A stretch of DNA of 38,348 bases from Marinosulfonomonas sp. (lineage in GTDB: Bacteria; Pseudomonadota; Alphaproteobacteria; Rhodobacterales; Rhodobacteraceae): assembly GCA_015488685.1 (NCBI GenBank), contig WFNH01000128.1, positions 1 through 38,348 of the forward strand. The letters are read 5' to 3'. The notes under the pieces were generated by a model. The model made no database searches. It saw nothing but the letters and a program-made list of their open reading frames with translations, and was not told where the DNA came from. Below, in pieces: positions 1 through 9,840 of the stretch. Position numbers and translations under genes: made by a program. The first letter of the stretch is position 1. Every line of letters begins with the position of its first letter.

Positions 1-555
1 GAAATTCGCAGGCTCGTTCACCAGATCGCGGGTGAAAAACACACCTTCGGCCACGGCGGCCATCGGACCAGCCGCAGCGGCAACCTCCTCGGGTTTGGAA
101 ACCATAAAAGTGGCGGCTCCGCGCGGGTCACTTTCCTTGCTTTTATGGATGTTGAAATCATAACCACGCAGGGCAAGGCCCAGTGAAACCTCGGCCGCCT
201 GCCCCAGATTGCCGGCCAGAACCAGCACCGTAGATGTGCCTGCTACCTTGGCAACCGCGGCCCCTGCCTTGCGGGCGTCCCCTGCCGTCGGACGACGTTT
301 CAATTTCACCACCTGCACCGCATCACAGGCCATGCCCGCCGGATAGGCCAGATCGCGAGCCTCGGCGGTTTTCAGTTTTTCAAACCCGTCCGATTCGACA
401 AACCGTTTCAACGCCCCCTTGCACAGCCGGTTCACACGGCGCGCACATTGATCCAGCTGCCCCTCGGGGGTGACAAACACCACCACGCGACCCCCAGCGG
501 TGCCGATGCTATCCAGATCAATTTCCTTGAAGTCTATGTGACGGGGATGGGTCAT
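1..555 (-). CDS. pepA: Leucyl aminopeptidase (M17), N-terminal part
   Basis: The first 185 codons of a cytosolic leucyl aminopeptidase run off the left edge, so the dinuclear metal-binding catalytic domain lies outside the window. What is visible is the N-terminal M17 domain: an MTHPRHIDF start, a VLVLAGNLG stretch, a GYDFN motif, and the conserved TRDLVNEPAN linker leading into the catalytic domain at the edge. Start is ATG at 553-555, with an AGGAG ribosome site at 563-567. It is divergent from lptF, with a 146-bp shared promoter region; pepA next to the Lpt permease genes is a common order in proteobacteria. No stop codons interrupt the 185 codons. Identification is from family recall, not a search. 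Confidence 0.9.
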   Translation of the reverse strand, partial: MTHPRHIDFKEIDLDSIGTAGGRVVVFVTPEGQLDQCARRVNRLCKGALKRFVESDGFEKLKTAEARDLAYPAGMACDAVQVVKLKRRPTAGDARKAGAAVAKVAGTSTVLVLAGNLGQAAEVSLGLALRGYDFNIHKSKESDPRGAATFMVSKPEEVAAAAGPMAAVAEGVFFTRDLVNEPANF

Positions 556-701
556 AAGGTATCTCCTGCTTGCGCGTAAAATGGCGGGGTTTTGCCATAC
601 CTAGCCTTTGCGCACAGATATTGCCAGATAGCAGTTTCACCCGCCGGTTTTATCGGCTAATCTGCGCGGGATTTGAAATGTTCCCGGGGGGGATTTAACG
701 C

Positions 702-1835
702 GTGGCCAGATTCGACAGATATTTACTGTCGCAACTGATGGTGTTCTTCGGCTTTTTTGCCCTTGTTCTGGTCATGGTCTATTGGGTCAACCAGGCTGTT
801 TTGCTATTTGACAGACTAATTGCCGACGGGCAATCCGCAATGGTATTTCTGGAATTCACAGCCCTGACCCTGCCAAATGTGATCCGCGTCGTGCTGCCCG
901 TCGCAGCCTTTGCCGCTTCGGTTTACGCCACGAACCGGCTTAGCTCGGAAAGCGAACTGGTGGTGGTGCAGGCCATGGGATTCAGCAGTTTCCGGCTGGC
1001 GCGTTCGGTGTTGGTGTTTGGGCTGATTGTGGCATTTCTAACCGGAATACTGTCTAATATTCTTGTGCCAATCTCTGAATCCCGTCTGTCCGAACGCAGT
1101 GCCGAAATCCAGAACAACATCACCGCCCGTTTTCTAACAGAAGGGGAATTTTTGCACCCCACGGACGGAATCACCTTCTACATCCGCGAAATCACCCCCG
1201 AAGGCGAATTGAAAGATGTTTTCATGTCCGACAGCCGTGATCCGGACAATCAGGTTATCTACACAGCAAAAAATGCCTTTTTGGTACGAGAGGACACAGG
1301 ACCGAAGCTGGTTATGTTCGATGGCATGGCACAAACCCTTACTCCTGACAGCAACCGGCTGTTCACAACCAGCTTTTCCGATTTTTCCTATGACATCGGT
1401 TCATTGATCAAAGATGTGGAATCATCCGGGCGGAAGCTTGTCGAAATATCGACTTCCGAGTTGATATTTTCGACCAAAGCCCTTTCAGAAGAAACCGGCT
1501 ATACGACATCTACCCTACTGTATATTGGCCACGAGCGCATTGCACAGCCATTGCTTGCCATTGTCGCGGCCCTGATCGGGTTTGCCACTCTGCTTGTGGG
1601 CAGCTTCAGCCGTTTCGGGGTTATGCGCCAAATCATGGTGGCTATATTGCTGCTTGTTCTGGTCAGGGTATTGGATAGCGTCATGATCGAATACGCCCGA
1701 CGTGACGCCCATTATTGGTGGCTGCTATATGTGCCGGTCATTGTCGGGTTTCTATTGGCCGCCTCTCTGCTTTGGATGTCCGAGCGCCCCGGGTGGCTCA
1801 AACGCAAGTTCCAGCGAAAAGAGGTGGCCACGTGA
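702..1835 (+). CDS. lptF: LPS export ABC transporter permease LptF
   Basis: One of the two inner-membrane permease subunits of the LptB2FG transporter, which extracts lipopolysaccharide and passes it toward LptC/LptA/LptD. The 377-residue product has the family layout: three N-terminal hydrophobic segments (about 10-32, 50-75, 100-123), a periplasmic beta-rich domain (about 125-275), then three C-terminal segments (about 280-300, 308-330, 336-360). The start is GTG at 702, ten bases after a G-rich ribosome site at 686-692. The stop overlaps the GTG start of lptG (GTGA), implying coupled translation. LptF rather than LptG is assigned from its position as first gene and from its MARFDRYLLSQ N-terminus; the two families are homologous. 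Confidence 0.9.
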   Translation: MARFDRYLLSQLMVFFGFFALVLVMVYWVNQAVLLFDRLIADGQSAMVFLEFTALTLPNVIRVVLPVAAFAASVYATNRLSSESELVVVQAMGFSSFRLARSVLVFGLIVAFLTGILSNILVPISESRLSERSAEIQNNITARFLTEGEFLHPTDGITFYIREITPEGELKDVFMSDSRDPDNQVIYTAKNAFLVREDTGPKLVMFDGMAQTLTPDSNRLFTTSFSDFSYDIGSLIKDVESSGRKLVEISTSELIFSTKALSEETGYTTSTLLYIGHERIAQPLLAIVAALIGFATLLVGSFSRFGVMRQIMVAILLLVLVRVLDSVMIEYARRDAHYWWLLYVPVIVGFLLAASLLWMSERPGWLKRKFQRKEVAT

Positions 1836-2929
1836 TACTTTTCATGTATTTCGCCCGCCGCTTTTTCAAAGCCTTTGTTGCAGTATTTGCGGTGTTTACC
1901 GGTGTTATCACGATGATCGAGGTGGTCAACCAATTCAACCGTTTCGATAGTGGTACGGTTGGTTTTGCGGATGTGATGCACCTGACTTTGCTGCACATAC
2001 CGGCCCTGATGTATCCAATTTTACCGCTGGTGATGATCTTGGCCACACTGGTTTTGTTCCTTGGACTGGCCCGCAGTTCCGAACTGGTGGTCACCCGTGC
2101 CGCCGGATGGTCGGGGCTGAAAGCGCTGGCCGCCCCTGTGTTTGCTGCCCTGGCTTTAGGCGTGCTTTCAGTGACAGTCTTCAACCCTATCGTTGCCGCC
2201 ACCTCCAAGCAATACGAGACAATGCTAAACCGCTATAGCAGTGGCAAGGAAAGCGTCTTGTCTATCTCGCAAGAAGGGCTGTGGTTACGGCAAGGCAATG
2301 CCGATGGGCAGACGGTTATCCGCGCTGCCGGCTCAAATCTGGATGGGACAAAACTGGTTGATGTCACTTTCCTGAATTTCACAGCAAATGGCACCCCCCT
2401 AAGCCGGATCGACGCGGAATCTGCAACCCTCGAGCAAGGGGCCTGGCAGTTGGAGGCCGCTAAAAAATGGCCGCTTCTTAGCAGCGCGAATCCAGAACGG
2501 GATGCAAAATTGTTTGATCGGTTATCTCTGCCAAGCGACCTGACCCGCGAGGAAATCCGTGATAGTTTCGGCACCCCCAGTTCCATTCCGATCTGGGATC
2601 TTCCTGCCTTTATTGACCGCCTGGATCGCGCCGGTTTCTCGGCACGGCTGCATCGCGTCTGGTTCCAGAGCCAACTGGCCCTGCCACTGTTATTGGTCGC
2701 GATGGTGCTGGTGGGGGCGGGTTTCACTATGCGCCACACACGTTTTGGCGGCACAGGCCCAATGGTTCTGGGGGCGTTGCTGATGGGGTTTGCCCTATTT
2801 TTTATCAGAAATTTTGCGCAGGTATTGGGTGAAAATGGCCAATTGCCGGTCTATCTGGCCACCTGGAGTCCCCCCATCGCAGCAATTCTCTTGGCCCTGG
2901 CACTGATCCTGCATATGGAGGATGGATGA
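1832..2929 (+). CDS. lptG: LPS export ABC transporter permease LptG
   Basis: The second permease of the LPS transporter, 365 residues, with the same topology as LptF: N-terminal hydrophobic segments around residues 10-110, a periplasmic domain to about residue 270, and three C-terminal membrane segments. The open frame extends upstream to 1715, but that part is only the shadow of lptF. I choose GTG at 1832 because it overlaps the lptF stop and follows a GAGGTGG ribosome site; ATG at 1844 (MYFARRFF) is the alternative. Its stop overlaps the lptD start. Partner: LptF, with LptB encoded elsewhere. Confidence 0.88.
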   Translation: MILFMYFARRFFKAFVAVFAVFTGVITMIEVVNQFNRFDSGTVGFADVMHLTLLHIPALMYPILPLVMILATLVLFLGLARSSELVVTRAAGWSGLKALAAPVFAALALGVLSVTVFNPIVAATSKQYETMLNRYSSGKESVLSISQEGLWLRQGNADGQTVIRAAGSNLDGTKLVDVTFLNFTANGTPLSRIDAESATLEQGAWQLEAAKKWPLLSSANPERDAKLFDRLSLPSDLTREEIRDSFGTPSSIPIWDLPAFIDRLDRAGFSARLHRVWFQSQLALPLLLVAMVLVGAGFTMRHTRFGGTGPMVLGALLMGFALFFIRNFAQVLGENGQLPVYLATWSPPIAAILLALALILHMEDG

Positions 2930-5067
2930 TGATCCGCACATTTATCCTGTTTGCCGTTGCGACCCTGTTTTTAGGCCTGCAATCCGCCTTTGCCCAAACC
3001 ACATCCACAGATGCGGCCACACTGGTGGCGGACAAGGTCTGGGTGGATAGCAGGGATACGTTAACAGCCGAAGGACATGTGGAAATCCTTTATGGGAAAA
3101 CCCGTATCAAGGCAAAACGCATCACATATTCCGGCACAGATGGCAGCCTGCAAATTGATGGCCCGATAACCCTTATGGACGGGCAGGATATTCTGGTTCT
3201 GGCAAGCAGCGCCCAGATGGATGGCGACCTACGCAACGGCATCCTGCGTGGGGCGCGAATGGTGTTAAATCAACAGGTACAACTGGCAGCGGCTGAAATC
3301 CACCGCGTCGACGGTCGCTATACACAGTTATACAAATCCGTGGCTTCCAGTTGTCAGGTCTGCGCTAACAATCCCACACCTTTATGGCAAATAAGGGCAC
3401 GCCGGATTATTCATGATCAGCAGGAACGCCAACTGTATTTTGACGGTGCAGTATTACAAGTGGCGGGGGTGCCCGTTTTTTATCTGCCTCGCCTGCGTTT
3501 GCCTGACCCGACATTGAAACGCGCCACCGGTTTTCTGGTGCCTTCGTTCAAAAGCACATCAAAACTGGGCTGGGGGGTCAAGGTTCCATACTTTATCAAG
3601 CTGGGGGATCACGCTGATATTCTGCTAACCCCATATCTTAGTGCCTCGACAACGACAGTCGCGCTTCGGTTCCGGCGCGCCTTTCGGACCGGAGATATCT
3701 CGTTTGCAAGTGCTTTCACTCATGACGATATCCGTCCTGGGCGTGATCGCGGATACTTTTTCGGCAAAGGCCAATTCGACTTACCCCGTAATTTTGTGTT
3801 AAAATTCAACCTGGAAACCAGTTCCGACCGCGATTATCTACTGGATTATGGCTATTCCACCAAAGACAGGCTGGAGAGCGGCATCGAACTGAGCCGGGCA
3901 CGGCGTGACGAGTTAATTGTAGCCGAAGCACGGCATTACCATTCGCTGCGGCTGGCCGAAAACAATGACATCTTGCCAACCGTCATAGGGAACCTAGCCT
4001 ACCATCGCCGTTACCACCCCGCCTTGACAGGAGGCGAGTTGGGGATCCGGTTTGATGCACACAGCCATTATCGCACTTCGTCGGTTGCAGGTGACACAGG
4101 GCGCGATTTGTCGCGCGCAAGTTTGCGGCTGGACTGGAAACGCAACTGGGCCCTACGCAACGGTATGATCGCCAGTGTATTGGGGGAAGTAAATGCAGAC
4201 TATTACAACATAAAACAAGGCCTGCCGGGCGAATTCGCGGGCTCCCATGCCACCCCGGCTGCGATGGTTGAACTGCGCTGGCCTTTTGTCAAAACAACAC
4301 AATTCGGGGCGTCTCATGTGATTGAACCCGTGGTGCAGCTTGTTTGGACTGATACAAACCAGGTCAATATTCCGGATGAAGACAGCCGACTTGTTGAATT
4401 TGATCAGGCCAATCTGTTTTCCCTATCCCGATTTCCCGGTGCAGATCGTTACGAACGGGGCCTTCGGGCCAATGTTGGTGTTACATGGACCCGTTATGAT
4501 CCGACGGGTTGGTCATTGGGCCTGACGGTTGGCCGAATCTTCCGGGAAAAGGATCTGGGCCAGTTTCAGGCCAGCACAGGTCTGTCCGGTAAGAATTCCG
4601 ATTGGTTGGCAGCGTTCCAGTTAAAGTTGCGCAATAATCTGGCCTTGACCAACCGTTCTGTGTTCGACAATAAATTCAATTTTGCAAAAAACGAAACCCG
4701 CCTGACTTGGCAAACAGCCAAAATAGGCCTCGGCACCAGCTATATCTGGATGGAAGCCGAACCTTTCGAAAACCGGCCAAGCGATACCTCGGAGTGGACA
4801 TTGGATGCGGCCTATAAACTGTCCCCGAACTGGACCGGAAAAATGGACTGGCGCTATGATTTCATCGAAGGCAAAGCCGCCTATGCCGGTATGGGGCTGG
4901 AATACCGCAGCGAATGCGTAAAGCTTGCGCTTTCCCTCTCGCGTCGGTTTACTTCATCGGGTAGTCTGACGCCGACGACCGACTTTGGATTTACGGTGTC
5001 GCTGACCGGCTTTGGAGGTGGGGGCGGTGCACGGCCTTCTGCCCGGAGTTGCCGAACGTATAAATAG
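2926..5067 (+). CDS. lptD: LPS-assembly protein LptD (OstA)
   Basis: Outer-membrane translocon that inserts LPS into the outer leaflet. The 713-residue precursor starts with a clear signal peptide (MMIRTFILFAVATLF..., cleavage after about residue 24, AFA/Q). An OstA-like periplasmic domain follows (about 35-150, with VEILYGKTRIKAKRITYSG), then a long beta-barrel of alternating amphipathic strands to the C-terminus. Cysteines occur as CxxC near residue 143 and again close to the C-terminus (SEC and RSC), consistent with the interdomain disulphides known in this family. ATG at 2926 or 2929 is possible; both overlap the lptG stop, and GGAGGATGG precedes them. It sits between lptG and the surA-like chaperone gene, which fits its need for periplasmic chaperones. 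It ends in TAG. Confidence 0.93.
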   Translation: MMIRTFILFAVATLFLGLQSAFAQTTSTDAATLVADKVWVDSRDTLTAEGHVEILYGKTRIKAKRITYSGTDGSLQIDGPITLMDGQDILVLASSAQMDGDLRNGILRGARMVLNQQVQLAAAEIHRVDGRYTQLYKSVASSCQVCANNPTPLWQIRARRIIHDQQERQLYFDGAVLQVAGVPVFYLPRLRLPDPTLKRATGFLVPSFKSTSKLGWGVKVPYFIKLGDHADILLTPYLSASTTTVALRFRRAFRTGDISFASAFTHDDIRPGRDRGYFFGKGQFDLPRNFVLKFNLETSSDRDYLLDYGYSTKDRLESGIELSRARRDELIVAEARHYHSLRLAENNDILPTVIGNLAYHRRYHPALTGGELGIRFDAHSHYRTSSVAGDTGRDLSRASLRLDWKRNWALRNGMIASVLGEVNADYYNIKQGLPGEFAGSHATPAAMVELRWPFVKTTQFGASHVIEPVVQLVWTDTNQVNIPDEDSRLVEFDQANLFSLSRFPGADRYERGLRANVGVTWTRYDPTGWSLGLTVGRIFREKDLGQFQASTGLSGKNSDWLAAFQLKLRNNLALTNRSVFDNKFNFAKNETRLTWQTAKIGLGTSYIWMEAEPFENRPSDTSEWTLDAAYKLSPNWTGKMDWRYDFIEGKAAYAGMGLEYRSECVKLALSLSRRFTSSGSLTPTTDFGFTVSLTGFGGGGGARPSARSCRTYK

Positions 5068-5081
5068 GAAGCACGACGGAT

Positions 5082-6311
5082 ATGACGATGATGCGCTTAA
5101 TTTCGATATGCCTGACATTCGCGGGCCTCATTCTGGCCGGATTGGCCGCTCCTGTTTCGGCACAAGATCTGTTTTCGCCAGCAGTAAAAGTAAATGAGAA
5201 GGTCGTTACGAATTACGAAGTTCAACAACGGGCACAGTTTATGACCTTGTTGCGTGCTCCGGGGAATGCCAAAGAACAGGCATTAAACGGGCTGATCGAC
5301 GAGCGTCTGCAAACTGCCGCCGCCGCGGCTGCCGGCATCAAGCCTAGCCCGGAGGATGTAAAAGCCGGAATGGAAGAATTCGCGGCCCGCGCCAATTTGA
5401 CAGCCGAACAATTTACCAAAGCGCTGGCCAGTGGTGGCGTCGCCGCTGAGACTTTTCGTGATTTTGTCAAAGCGGGTCTGGCTTGGCGCAATCTGGTGCG
5501 TGCGAAATTCGGACCTCGTGCTCAGGTCACCGAAGACGAGATTGACCGCGCTATCGCACAGTCATCGGACAAGGGTGGGCTGCGGGTTTTACTAAGTGAA
5601 ATCATCCTGCCGGCCAACACCCCGCAAGCCACCGCTGTCAGCCAAAAACGGGCGGAAAAGATTTCGCAAACGACTTCTCTATCGGTGTTTTCGGCTAATG
5701 CGCGACGTTATTCCGCGTCCCCATCCGCCCGCCAAGGTGGCCGATTGCAATGGATGCCACTGTCCAACCTGCCCGAAGCCATTCGCGGCCAGATTCTGGC
5801 CCTGTCGCCCGGACAGGTGACCGCGCCAATTTCGATCACCAACGGTATCGTATTGTTCCAGTTACGTGCAATCGAGGAAACCGGTGCTGCTGCACCCAAG
5901 GATTTGTCGCTGGAATACGCACAGTATTTCATCGCCGGCGGCCATTCAGACGCGGCCTTGAAGGAAGCCGCACGCATTAAGGCAAATGTTGATACCTGTG
6001 ATGATCTCTACGGGATCAACAAAGGTAAACCGGAAGAGTTATTGCAGATTGATACCCTGCCGGTTTCGCAAGTGCCCAAAGACATCGCGCTGGAACTGGC
6101 CAAACTGGACCCGGGCGAGGTTTCGACCCGCCTGACCCGCAACAACGGTCAAACGCTGGTCTTTCTGATGATGTGCGGTCGCACGCCGGAACTGGGCGAG
6201 GATGTGTCGCGTGATACCATCCGCTCGCAACTGGTGAACCAGCGGTTGCAATCCTATGCAGATGGGTATCTGGCCGAACTGAAGGCCGACGCCCATATCG
6301 TATACCCATGA
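5082..6311 (+). CDS. surA: Periplasmic chaperone / peptidyl-prolyl isomerase, SurA-like
   Basis: A 409-residue periplasmic chaperone for outer-membrane proteins such as LptD. It has a signal peptide (about residues 1-28, PVSAQ), a SurA N-terminal helical domain (SPAVKVNEKVVTNYEVQQR onward, about 30-160) and a parvulin-like domain at about 170-265, marked by QGGRLQWMPLSNLPEAI and ITNGIVLFQL. A second, degenerate domain follows. The canonical parvulin catalytic residues are not obvious, so isomerase activity is uncertain. It lies 14 bp after lptD, and its stop overlaps pdxA as ATGA, so it belongs to the same transcription unit. Confidence 0.88.
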   Translation: MTMMRLISICLTFAGLILAGLAAPVSAQDLFSPAVKVNEKVVTNYEVQQRAQFMTLLRAPGNAKEQALNGLIDERLQTAAAAAAGIKPSPEDVKAGMEEFAARANLTAEQFTKALASGGVAAETFRDFVKAGLAWRNLVRAKFGPRAQVTEDEIDRAIAQSSDKGGLRVLLSEIILPANTPQATAVSQKRAEKISQTTSLSVFSANARRYSASPSARQGGRLQWMPLSNLPEAIRGQILALSPGQVTAPISITNGIVLFQLRAIEETGAAAPKDLSLEYAQYFIAGGHSDAALKEAARIKANVDTCDDLYGINKGKPEELLQIDTLPVSQVPKDIALELAKLDPGEVSTRLTRNNGQTLVFLMMCGRTPELGEDVSRDTIRSQLVNQRLQSYADGYLAELKADAHIVYP

Positions 6312-7288
6312 GCCGTGCCCCGATTGCCCTGACCTGCGGCGAACCTGCGGGGGTGGGGCCGGAACTGGCGGTGGCTGCATGGCAACGGCTGGGTAAGGAT
6401 CTGCCGTTTTTCCTGATTGGTGATGCGCGGCATTTACCGGACGGTGTTTCGGTAATTGAAATCGCCGACCCGGCCGAGACCGCTGACGCGGCTCGGCATG
6501 GACTGCCCCTGCTGGTGCATGAATTTGCCGCCCCTGCTGTTGCGGGCCAGCCAGAACCGGAAAATGCCCAAGGGGTGATCGATGTAATCAAACGCGGAGT
6601 GGATCTGGTGCAATCGGGGGCTGCTTCGGCGCTGTGCACGGGTCCGATCCACAAGAAGGCGTTAAAGGACGGGGCCGGATTTGCCTTTCCGGGCCATACC
6701 GAATTTCTGGCCCATCTGGCGGGGGTGGATCGTGTTGTGATGATGCTGGCCTGTGATCAGCTGCGCGTGGTGCCGGTGACAATCCATATTGCAATTGAGG
6801 ATGTGCCAGCGGCGCTGACACCCGAATTGCTGGCCGACAACATCCGCATCACGGATGCCGCGCTGCGGCAGGATTTCGGGCTAAAGGCGCCGCGCATTGC
6901 CGTGGCCGGTCTGAACCCGCACGCAGGCGAAGGCGGGGCGATGGGGATGGCTGAAATCGAAATGATTTGGCCTCTGCTGGATCAGTTGCGCGGTGAGGGG
7001 CTTCAGATCACCGGCCCCCTGCCCGCCGATACCATGTTCCACGCCCGCGCGCGCGAAGCCTATGATGTGGCGATTTGCATGTATCACGATCAGGCACTGA
7101 TCCCGATCAAGACGCTGGATTTTGACCGCGGGGTGAATGTGACGCTGGGACTGCCGTTCATCCGCACCTCGCCCGATCATGGCACTGCATTTGATATTGC
7201 AGGGCAAGGGATTGCCAAGCCCGATAGTGTGATCGAGGCGCTGAAGATGGCCGAGCGGATGGCGCGGATGCGGGCCGATGCAAAATAG
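6308..7288 (+). CDS. pdxA: 4-hydroxythreonine-4-phosphate dehydrogenase
   Basis: Cytosolic NAD-dependent enzyme of the DXP-dependent pyridoxal phosphate pathway, oxidising 4-phosphohydroxy-L-threonine. Conserved PdxA motifs are present: TCGEPAGVGPEL at the start, ALCTGPIHKKAL, the metal-ligand region PGHTEFLAHL, LNPHAGEGG, and MYHDQALIPIK. Length (326 residues) is normal. The ATG overlaps the surA stop (ATGA), and the surA-pdxA-rsmA order is a widespread proteobacterial arrangement. It ends in TAG. A 32-bp dispersed repeat (7293-7324) fills the gap before rsmA. Confidence 0.95.
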   Translation: MSRAPIALTCGEPAGVGPELAVAAWQRLGKDLPFFLIGDARHLPDGVSVIEIADPAETADAARHGLPLLVHEFAAPAVAGQPEPENAQGVIDVIKRGVDLVQSGAASALCTGPIHKKALKDGAGFAFPGHTEFLAHLAGVDRVVMMLACDQLRVVPVTIHIAIEDVPAALTPELLADNIRITDAALRQDFGLKAPRIAVAGLNPHAGEGGAMGMAEIEMIWPLLDQLRGEGLQITGPLPADTMFHARAREAYDVAICMYHDQALIPIKTLDFDRGVNVTLGLPFIRTSPDHGTAFDIAGQGIAKPDSVIEALKMAERMARMRADAK

Positions 7289-7292
7289 ATTC

Positions 7293-7324
7293 TATGCGCT
7301 CCGCGCGGGGGATATTTATGGAAC
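7293..7324. repeat. Dispersed intergenic repeat, copy 1
   Basis: A 32-base sequence between pdxA and rsmA is identical, in inverted orientation, to 14671-14702 downstream of mazG. It contains GCGCTCCGCGCGGGGG followed by ATATTTATGG. Similarity continues a further ten bases into an ATGGGG end. See also the diverged relative at 15788-15826. Nothing coding is evident. Confidence 0.8.
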
Positions 7325-7341
7325 GATAATGGGGATGCTGT

Positions 7342-8178
7342 GTGATGATTGACAGCCTGCCCCCCCTGCGGGACGTGATTGCCACCCATGATTTGCAGCC
7401 GAAAAAATCACTGGGGCAGAATTTTCTGCTGGATTTGAATCTGACCGCCAAAATTGCCCGCCAAGCGGGGGATTTGTCGGGCTGTGATGTGCTGGAAATC
7501 GGTCCTGGCCCCGGTGGATTGACCCGTGGATTGCTGGCCGAAGGGGCGCGGCGGGTGTTGGCGGTGGAAAAGGATGCGCGCTGTTTACCGGCGCTTGAGG
7601 ACGTGGCGGCGGCCTATCCCGACCGGTTGAAAGTGATCAATGCTGATGCGCTGGAACTCGATGTCTTGGCGCATTTGACGCCGCCGGTGCGGGTGGTGGC
7701 GAACCTGCCATATAATGTGGGCACGGAATTGCTGGTGCGTTGGCTGACGCCGAAAGAATGGCCACCCTATTGGGACAGCCTGACCTTGATGTTTCAAAAA
7801 GAGGTGGCGCAGCGAATTGTGGCGCAGCCGGGCGGCAAAGCATACGGACGGTTGGCGATCCTGTCGCAATGGCGCTGTGATGCGCGGATCGTGATGCAAC
7901 TGCCGCCCGAGGCCTTTACCCCGCCGCCCAAGGTTCATTCAGCGGTGGTGCATTTGCAACGGTTGGAAACCCCGCGATTCAAGGCAGATGCAGCGGTGTT
8001 GTCACGGGTGGTGGCGGCGGCGTTCAACCAGCGGCGCAAGATGTTGCGATCTTCGCTGAAAGGCATATCACCGGATATCCAGTCGCATCTGGTTGCGGCA
8101 GGGATCAAGCCGACGGAACGGGCCGAACAGGTGCCAATCGAAGGTTTCTGCGCCTTGGCCCGCGAAGTGGCAAAATAA
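7342..8178 (+). CDS. rsmA: 16S rRNA dimethyladenosine transferase
   Basis: RsmA/KsgA dimethylates the two adjacent adenines in the 3' hairpin of 16S rRNA during 30S assembly. Diagnostic motifs: [14 protein letters not shown] (about 21-34), the SAM-binding [10 protein letters not shown], the catalytic NLPYNVGT, and [11 protein letters not shown]; the C-terminal helical domain has [12 protein letters not shown]. Length is 278 residues. Start is GTG 7342 or the adjacent ATG 7345. It is the last gene of the lpt-surA-pdxA block and is followed at once by a terminator shared with the convergent DUF4167 gene. Confidence 0.94.
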   Translation: MMIDSLPPLRDVIATHDLQPKKSLGQNFLLDLNLTAKIARQAGDLSGCDVLEIGPGPGGLTRGLLAEGARRVLAVEKDARCLPALEDVAAAYPDRLKVINADALELDVLAHLTPPVRVVANLPYNVGTELLVRWLTPKEWPPYWDSLTLMFQKEVAQRIVAQPGGKAYGRLAILSQWRCDARIVMQLPPEAFTPPPKVHSAVVHLQRLETPRFKADAAVLSRVVAAAFNQRRKMLRSSLKGISPDIQSHLVAAGIKPTERAEQVPIEGFCALAREVAK

Positions 8179-8179
8179 A

Positions 8180-8203
8180 AACCCCGCTCATTTGAGCGGG
8201 GTT
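8180..8203. terminator. Bidirectional terminator between rsmA and the DUF4167 gene
   Basis: A perfect 11-bp stem (AACCCCGCTCA paired with TGAGCGGGGTT, two bases between the arms) sits between two convergent genes. On the minus strand it is followed by TTTTATTTTG, a good intrinsic terminator tail for the DUF4167 transcript; the plus-strand tail is weaker. Confidence 0.85.
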
Positions 8204-8209
8204 ATGAAT

Positions 8210-8764
8210 TTATTCAGCAGCTTCGGGCGCTTCCGGCGGATTGTCCAGCGGATTAACCTTTGGCTTGCGGGTGCGCTTGCGCGGCTTTGGTTTGCTTTCG
8301 GGTGTTTCCACCAGACCGCTATCCGGTTGCTCGATCGCGGCCATATCAGGCTGCGGGGCCGAGGCCGGATCATTCGGCTGACCAAGATCCTGATCACGAC
8401 GGGGCGGGTTTGCCTCACGCTCGGTACGGTTTGCTTCGCGCTCGGCGCGTTCGGCGTCGCGCTGTGCTTGCCGTTCGCGCTGCTGGGCCTCGTGTGCCTC
8501 GCGGCGTGCTTCGGCTTCGCGCATGGCTTCGGTCAGAAGGCGGGTGTAATGTTCGGCATGTTGCTGGAAATTTTCAGCCGCCACGCGGTCATTGGACAAG
8601 GCAGCGTCACGGGCCAGCTGATTATATTTGTCAATGATCTGTTGCGGGGTGCCGCGCACTTTGCCCTCGGGACCGGAACTGTCAAAGACGCGGTTCTGGT
8701 TGTTGCCGTTATTCTGGCGATTGCGGTTTTTATTGCCCCGCGAACGTGATTTGGATGATCTCAT
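8210..8764 (-). CDS. DUF4167 domain protein
   Basis: A 184-residue, highly charged protein conserved in alphaproteobacteria; function unknown to me. The N-terminus is Arg/Asn-rich (SKSRSRGNKNRNRQNNGN). It is followed by the conserved core with RVFDSSGPEGKVRGTPQQIIDKYNQLARDA and QHAEHYTRLL (about 25-80), then a long Glu/Arg/Ala-rich, probably coiled-coil or disordered tail ending in Lys/Arg/Pro-rich sequence. The basic, low-complexity N-terminus suggests RNA or nucleic-acid contact, but that is inference. It is monocistronic, with its own terminator downstream and a 245-bp upstream gap toward prmC that holds no gene I can support. Confidence 0.85.
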   Translation of the reverse strand: MRSSKSRSRGNKNRNRQNNGNNQNRVFDSSGPEGKVRGTPQQIIDKYNQLARDAALSNDRVAAENFQQHAEHYTRLLTEAMREAEARREAHEAQQRERQAQRDAERAEREANRTEREANPPRRDQDLGQPNDPASAPQPDMAAIEQPDSGLVETPESKPKPRKRTRKPKVNPLDNPPEAPEAAE

Positions 8765-9009
8765 GGTTAAATTGTATCCAGCCTAATTTGGGCTATTTCG
8801 TTAGGGTCTCTGCCGCGCCTCTTGCGTGGGGTTATTCAAACCGGACCCTTGACGATTTATGGTTACTTGCAAAGGGGGAAGCCGATGTATATCCGCCGCT
8901 TTGCAATTTCTTGACTAAACATGCCGAGGTCCGATGACAAGTAAAAATTGCGAAACATTGCGTTAATCGGTGTGTTTTCGCCTTATATTGGGCAATTCCT
9001 GATAAAATG

Positions 9010-9840
9010 TTACGTTAAAACACCAATGACCACACGGTCGCGCCCGTCAATGTCTTGCAGGGTGGTGATTCCATTGAAACCGCCCGCTTGAAACAACTCG
9101 CTAACGGCGCGGGCTTGCGTTGGGCCGATCTCGACCAACAGGCGCCCTTGCGGATTTAGATGCTGTGCGGCGCCGGCTGTAATAACCCGATAAGCATCCA
9201 GCCCGTCCCCACCCGGGGTCAGCGCGATCAGCGGTTCCCAGTTGCGCACCTCGGGCGACAGGGCGGGCATTTCATCGGCTGCAATATAGGGCGGATTCGA
9301 GATGATCAGGTCATATTGCCCGTCGATATTGTCATACCAATCAGAACGCACAAAACGGCTGCGTTTTTCCAGCCCCAGCTGTGTGGCGTTCTGTTCCGCG
9401 ATGTTCAGGGCGGCGGGGCTGGTATCGGCCCCCTGCCCCGTGGCCGATTTGTTTTCGGCCAGCAGGGACAACAGGATACAGCCCGATCCAGTGCCAAGGT
9501 CCAGCACGGTTTCAAAAGGGGCGGCCAGCGCGGTTTCCACCAGCAATTCGGTATCGGGGCGCGGGTCCAGCACATCGGGGGTGACGATAAACTCGCGGCC
9601 ATAAAATTCGCGGATGCCGATGATGTGCGAAACGGGTTTGCGGGCGCAGCGTTCGTCAATCGCCATTGAAAACCGGATCATCACGTCATTGGCCACATCG
9701 TCAGGCAACACCAGTGTCAGTCGGCTACGATCAATGCCCAAGGCATGGGCCATCAGGATACGGGCATCATTGGCGGCATCAGGCACCTCGGCGGCGCGCA
9801 GGGCCTGAATGGCGGCCGCAAGGGCCTCGTTAACCGTCAT
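9010..9840 (-). CDS. prmC: Peptide chain release factor N5-glutamine methyltransferase
   Basis: Methylates the glutamine of the GGQ motif in release factors RF1/RF2, using SAM. Of the 276 residues, the N-terminal helical domain covers about 1-85. The Rossmann fold carries [16 protein letters not shown] and the substrate-glutamine-binding motif NPPY within [14 protein letters not shown] at 9838-9840 overlaps the prfA stop (ATGA), so the enzyme is co-translated with its substrate, a common pairing. Confidence 0.95.
   Translation of the reverse strand: MTVNEALAAAIQALRAAEVPDAANDARILMAHALGIDRSRLTLVLPDDVANDVMIRFSMAIDERCARKPVSHIIGIREFYGREFIVTPDVLDPRPDTELLVETALAAPFETVLDLGTGSGCILLSLLAENKSATGQGADTSPAALNIAEQNATQLGLEKRSRFVRSDWYDNIDGQYDLIISNPPYIAADEMPALSPEVRNWEPLIALTPGGDGLDAYRVITAGAAQHLNPQGRLLVEIGPTQARAVSELFQAGGFNGITTLQDIDGRDRVVIGVLT

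Noticed and set aside
8746-8937. 63-codon plus-strand frame upstream of DUF4167
   Set aside because: No ribosome site, no recognisable features, and it overlaps the 5' end of the DUF4167 gene antisense.
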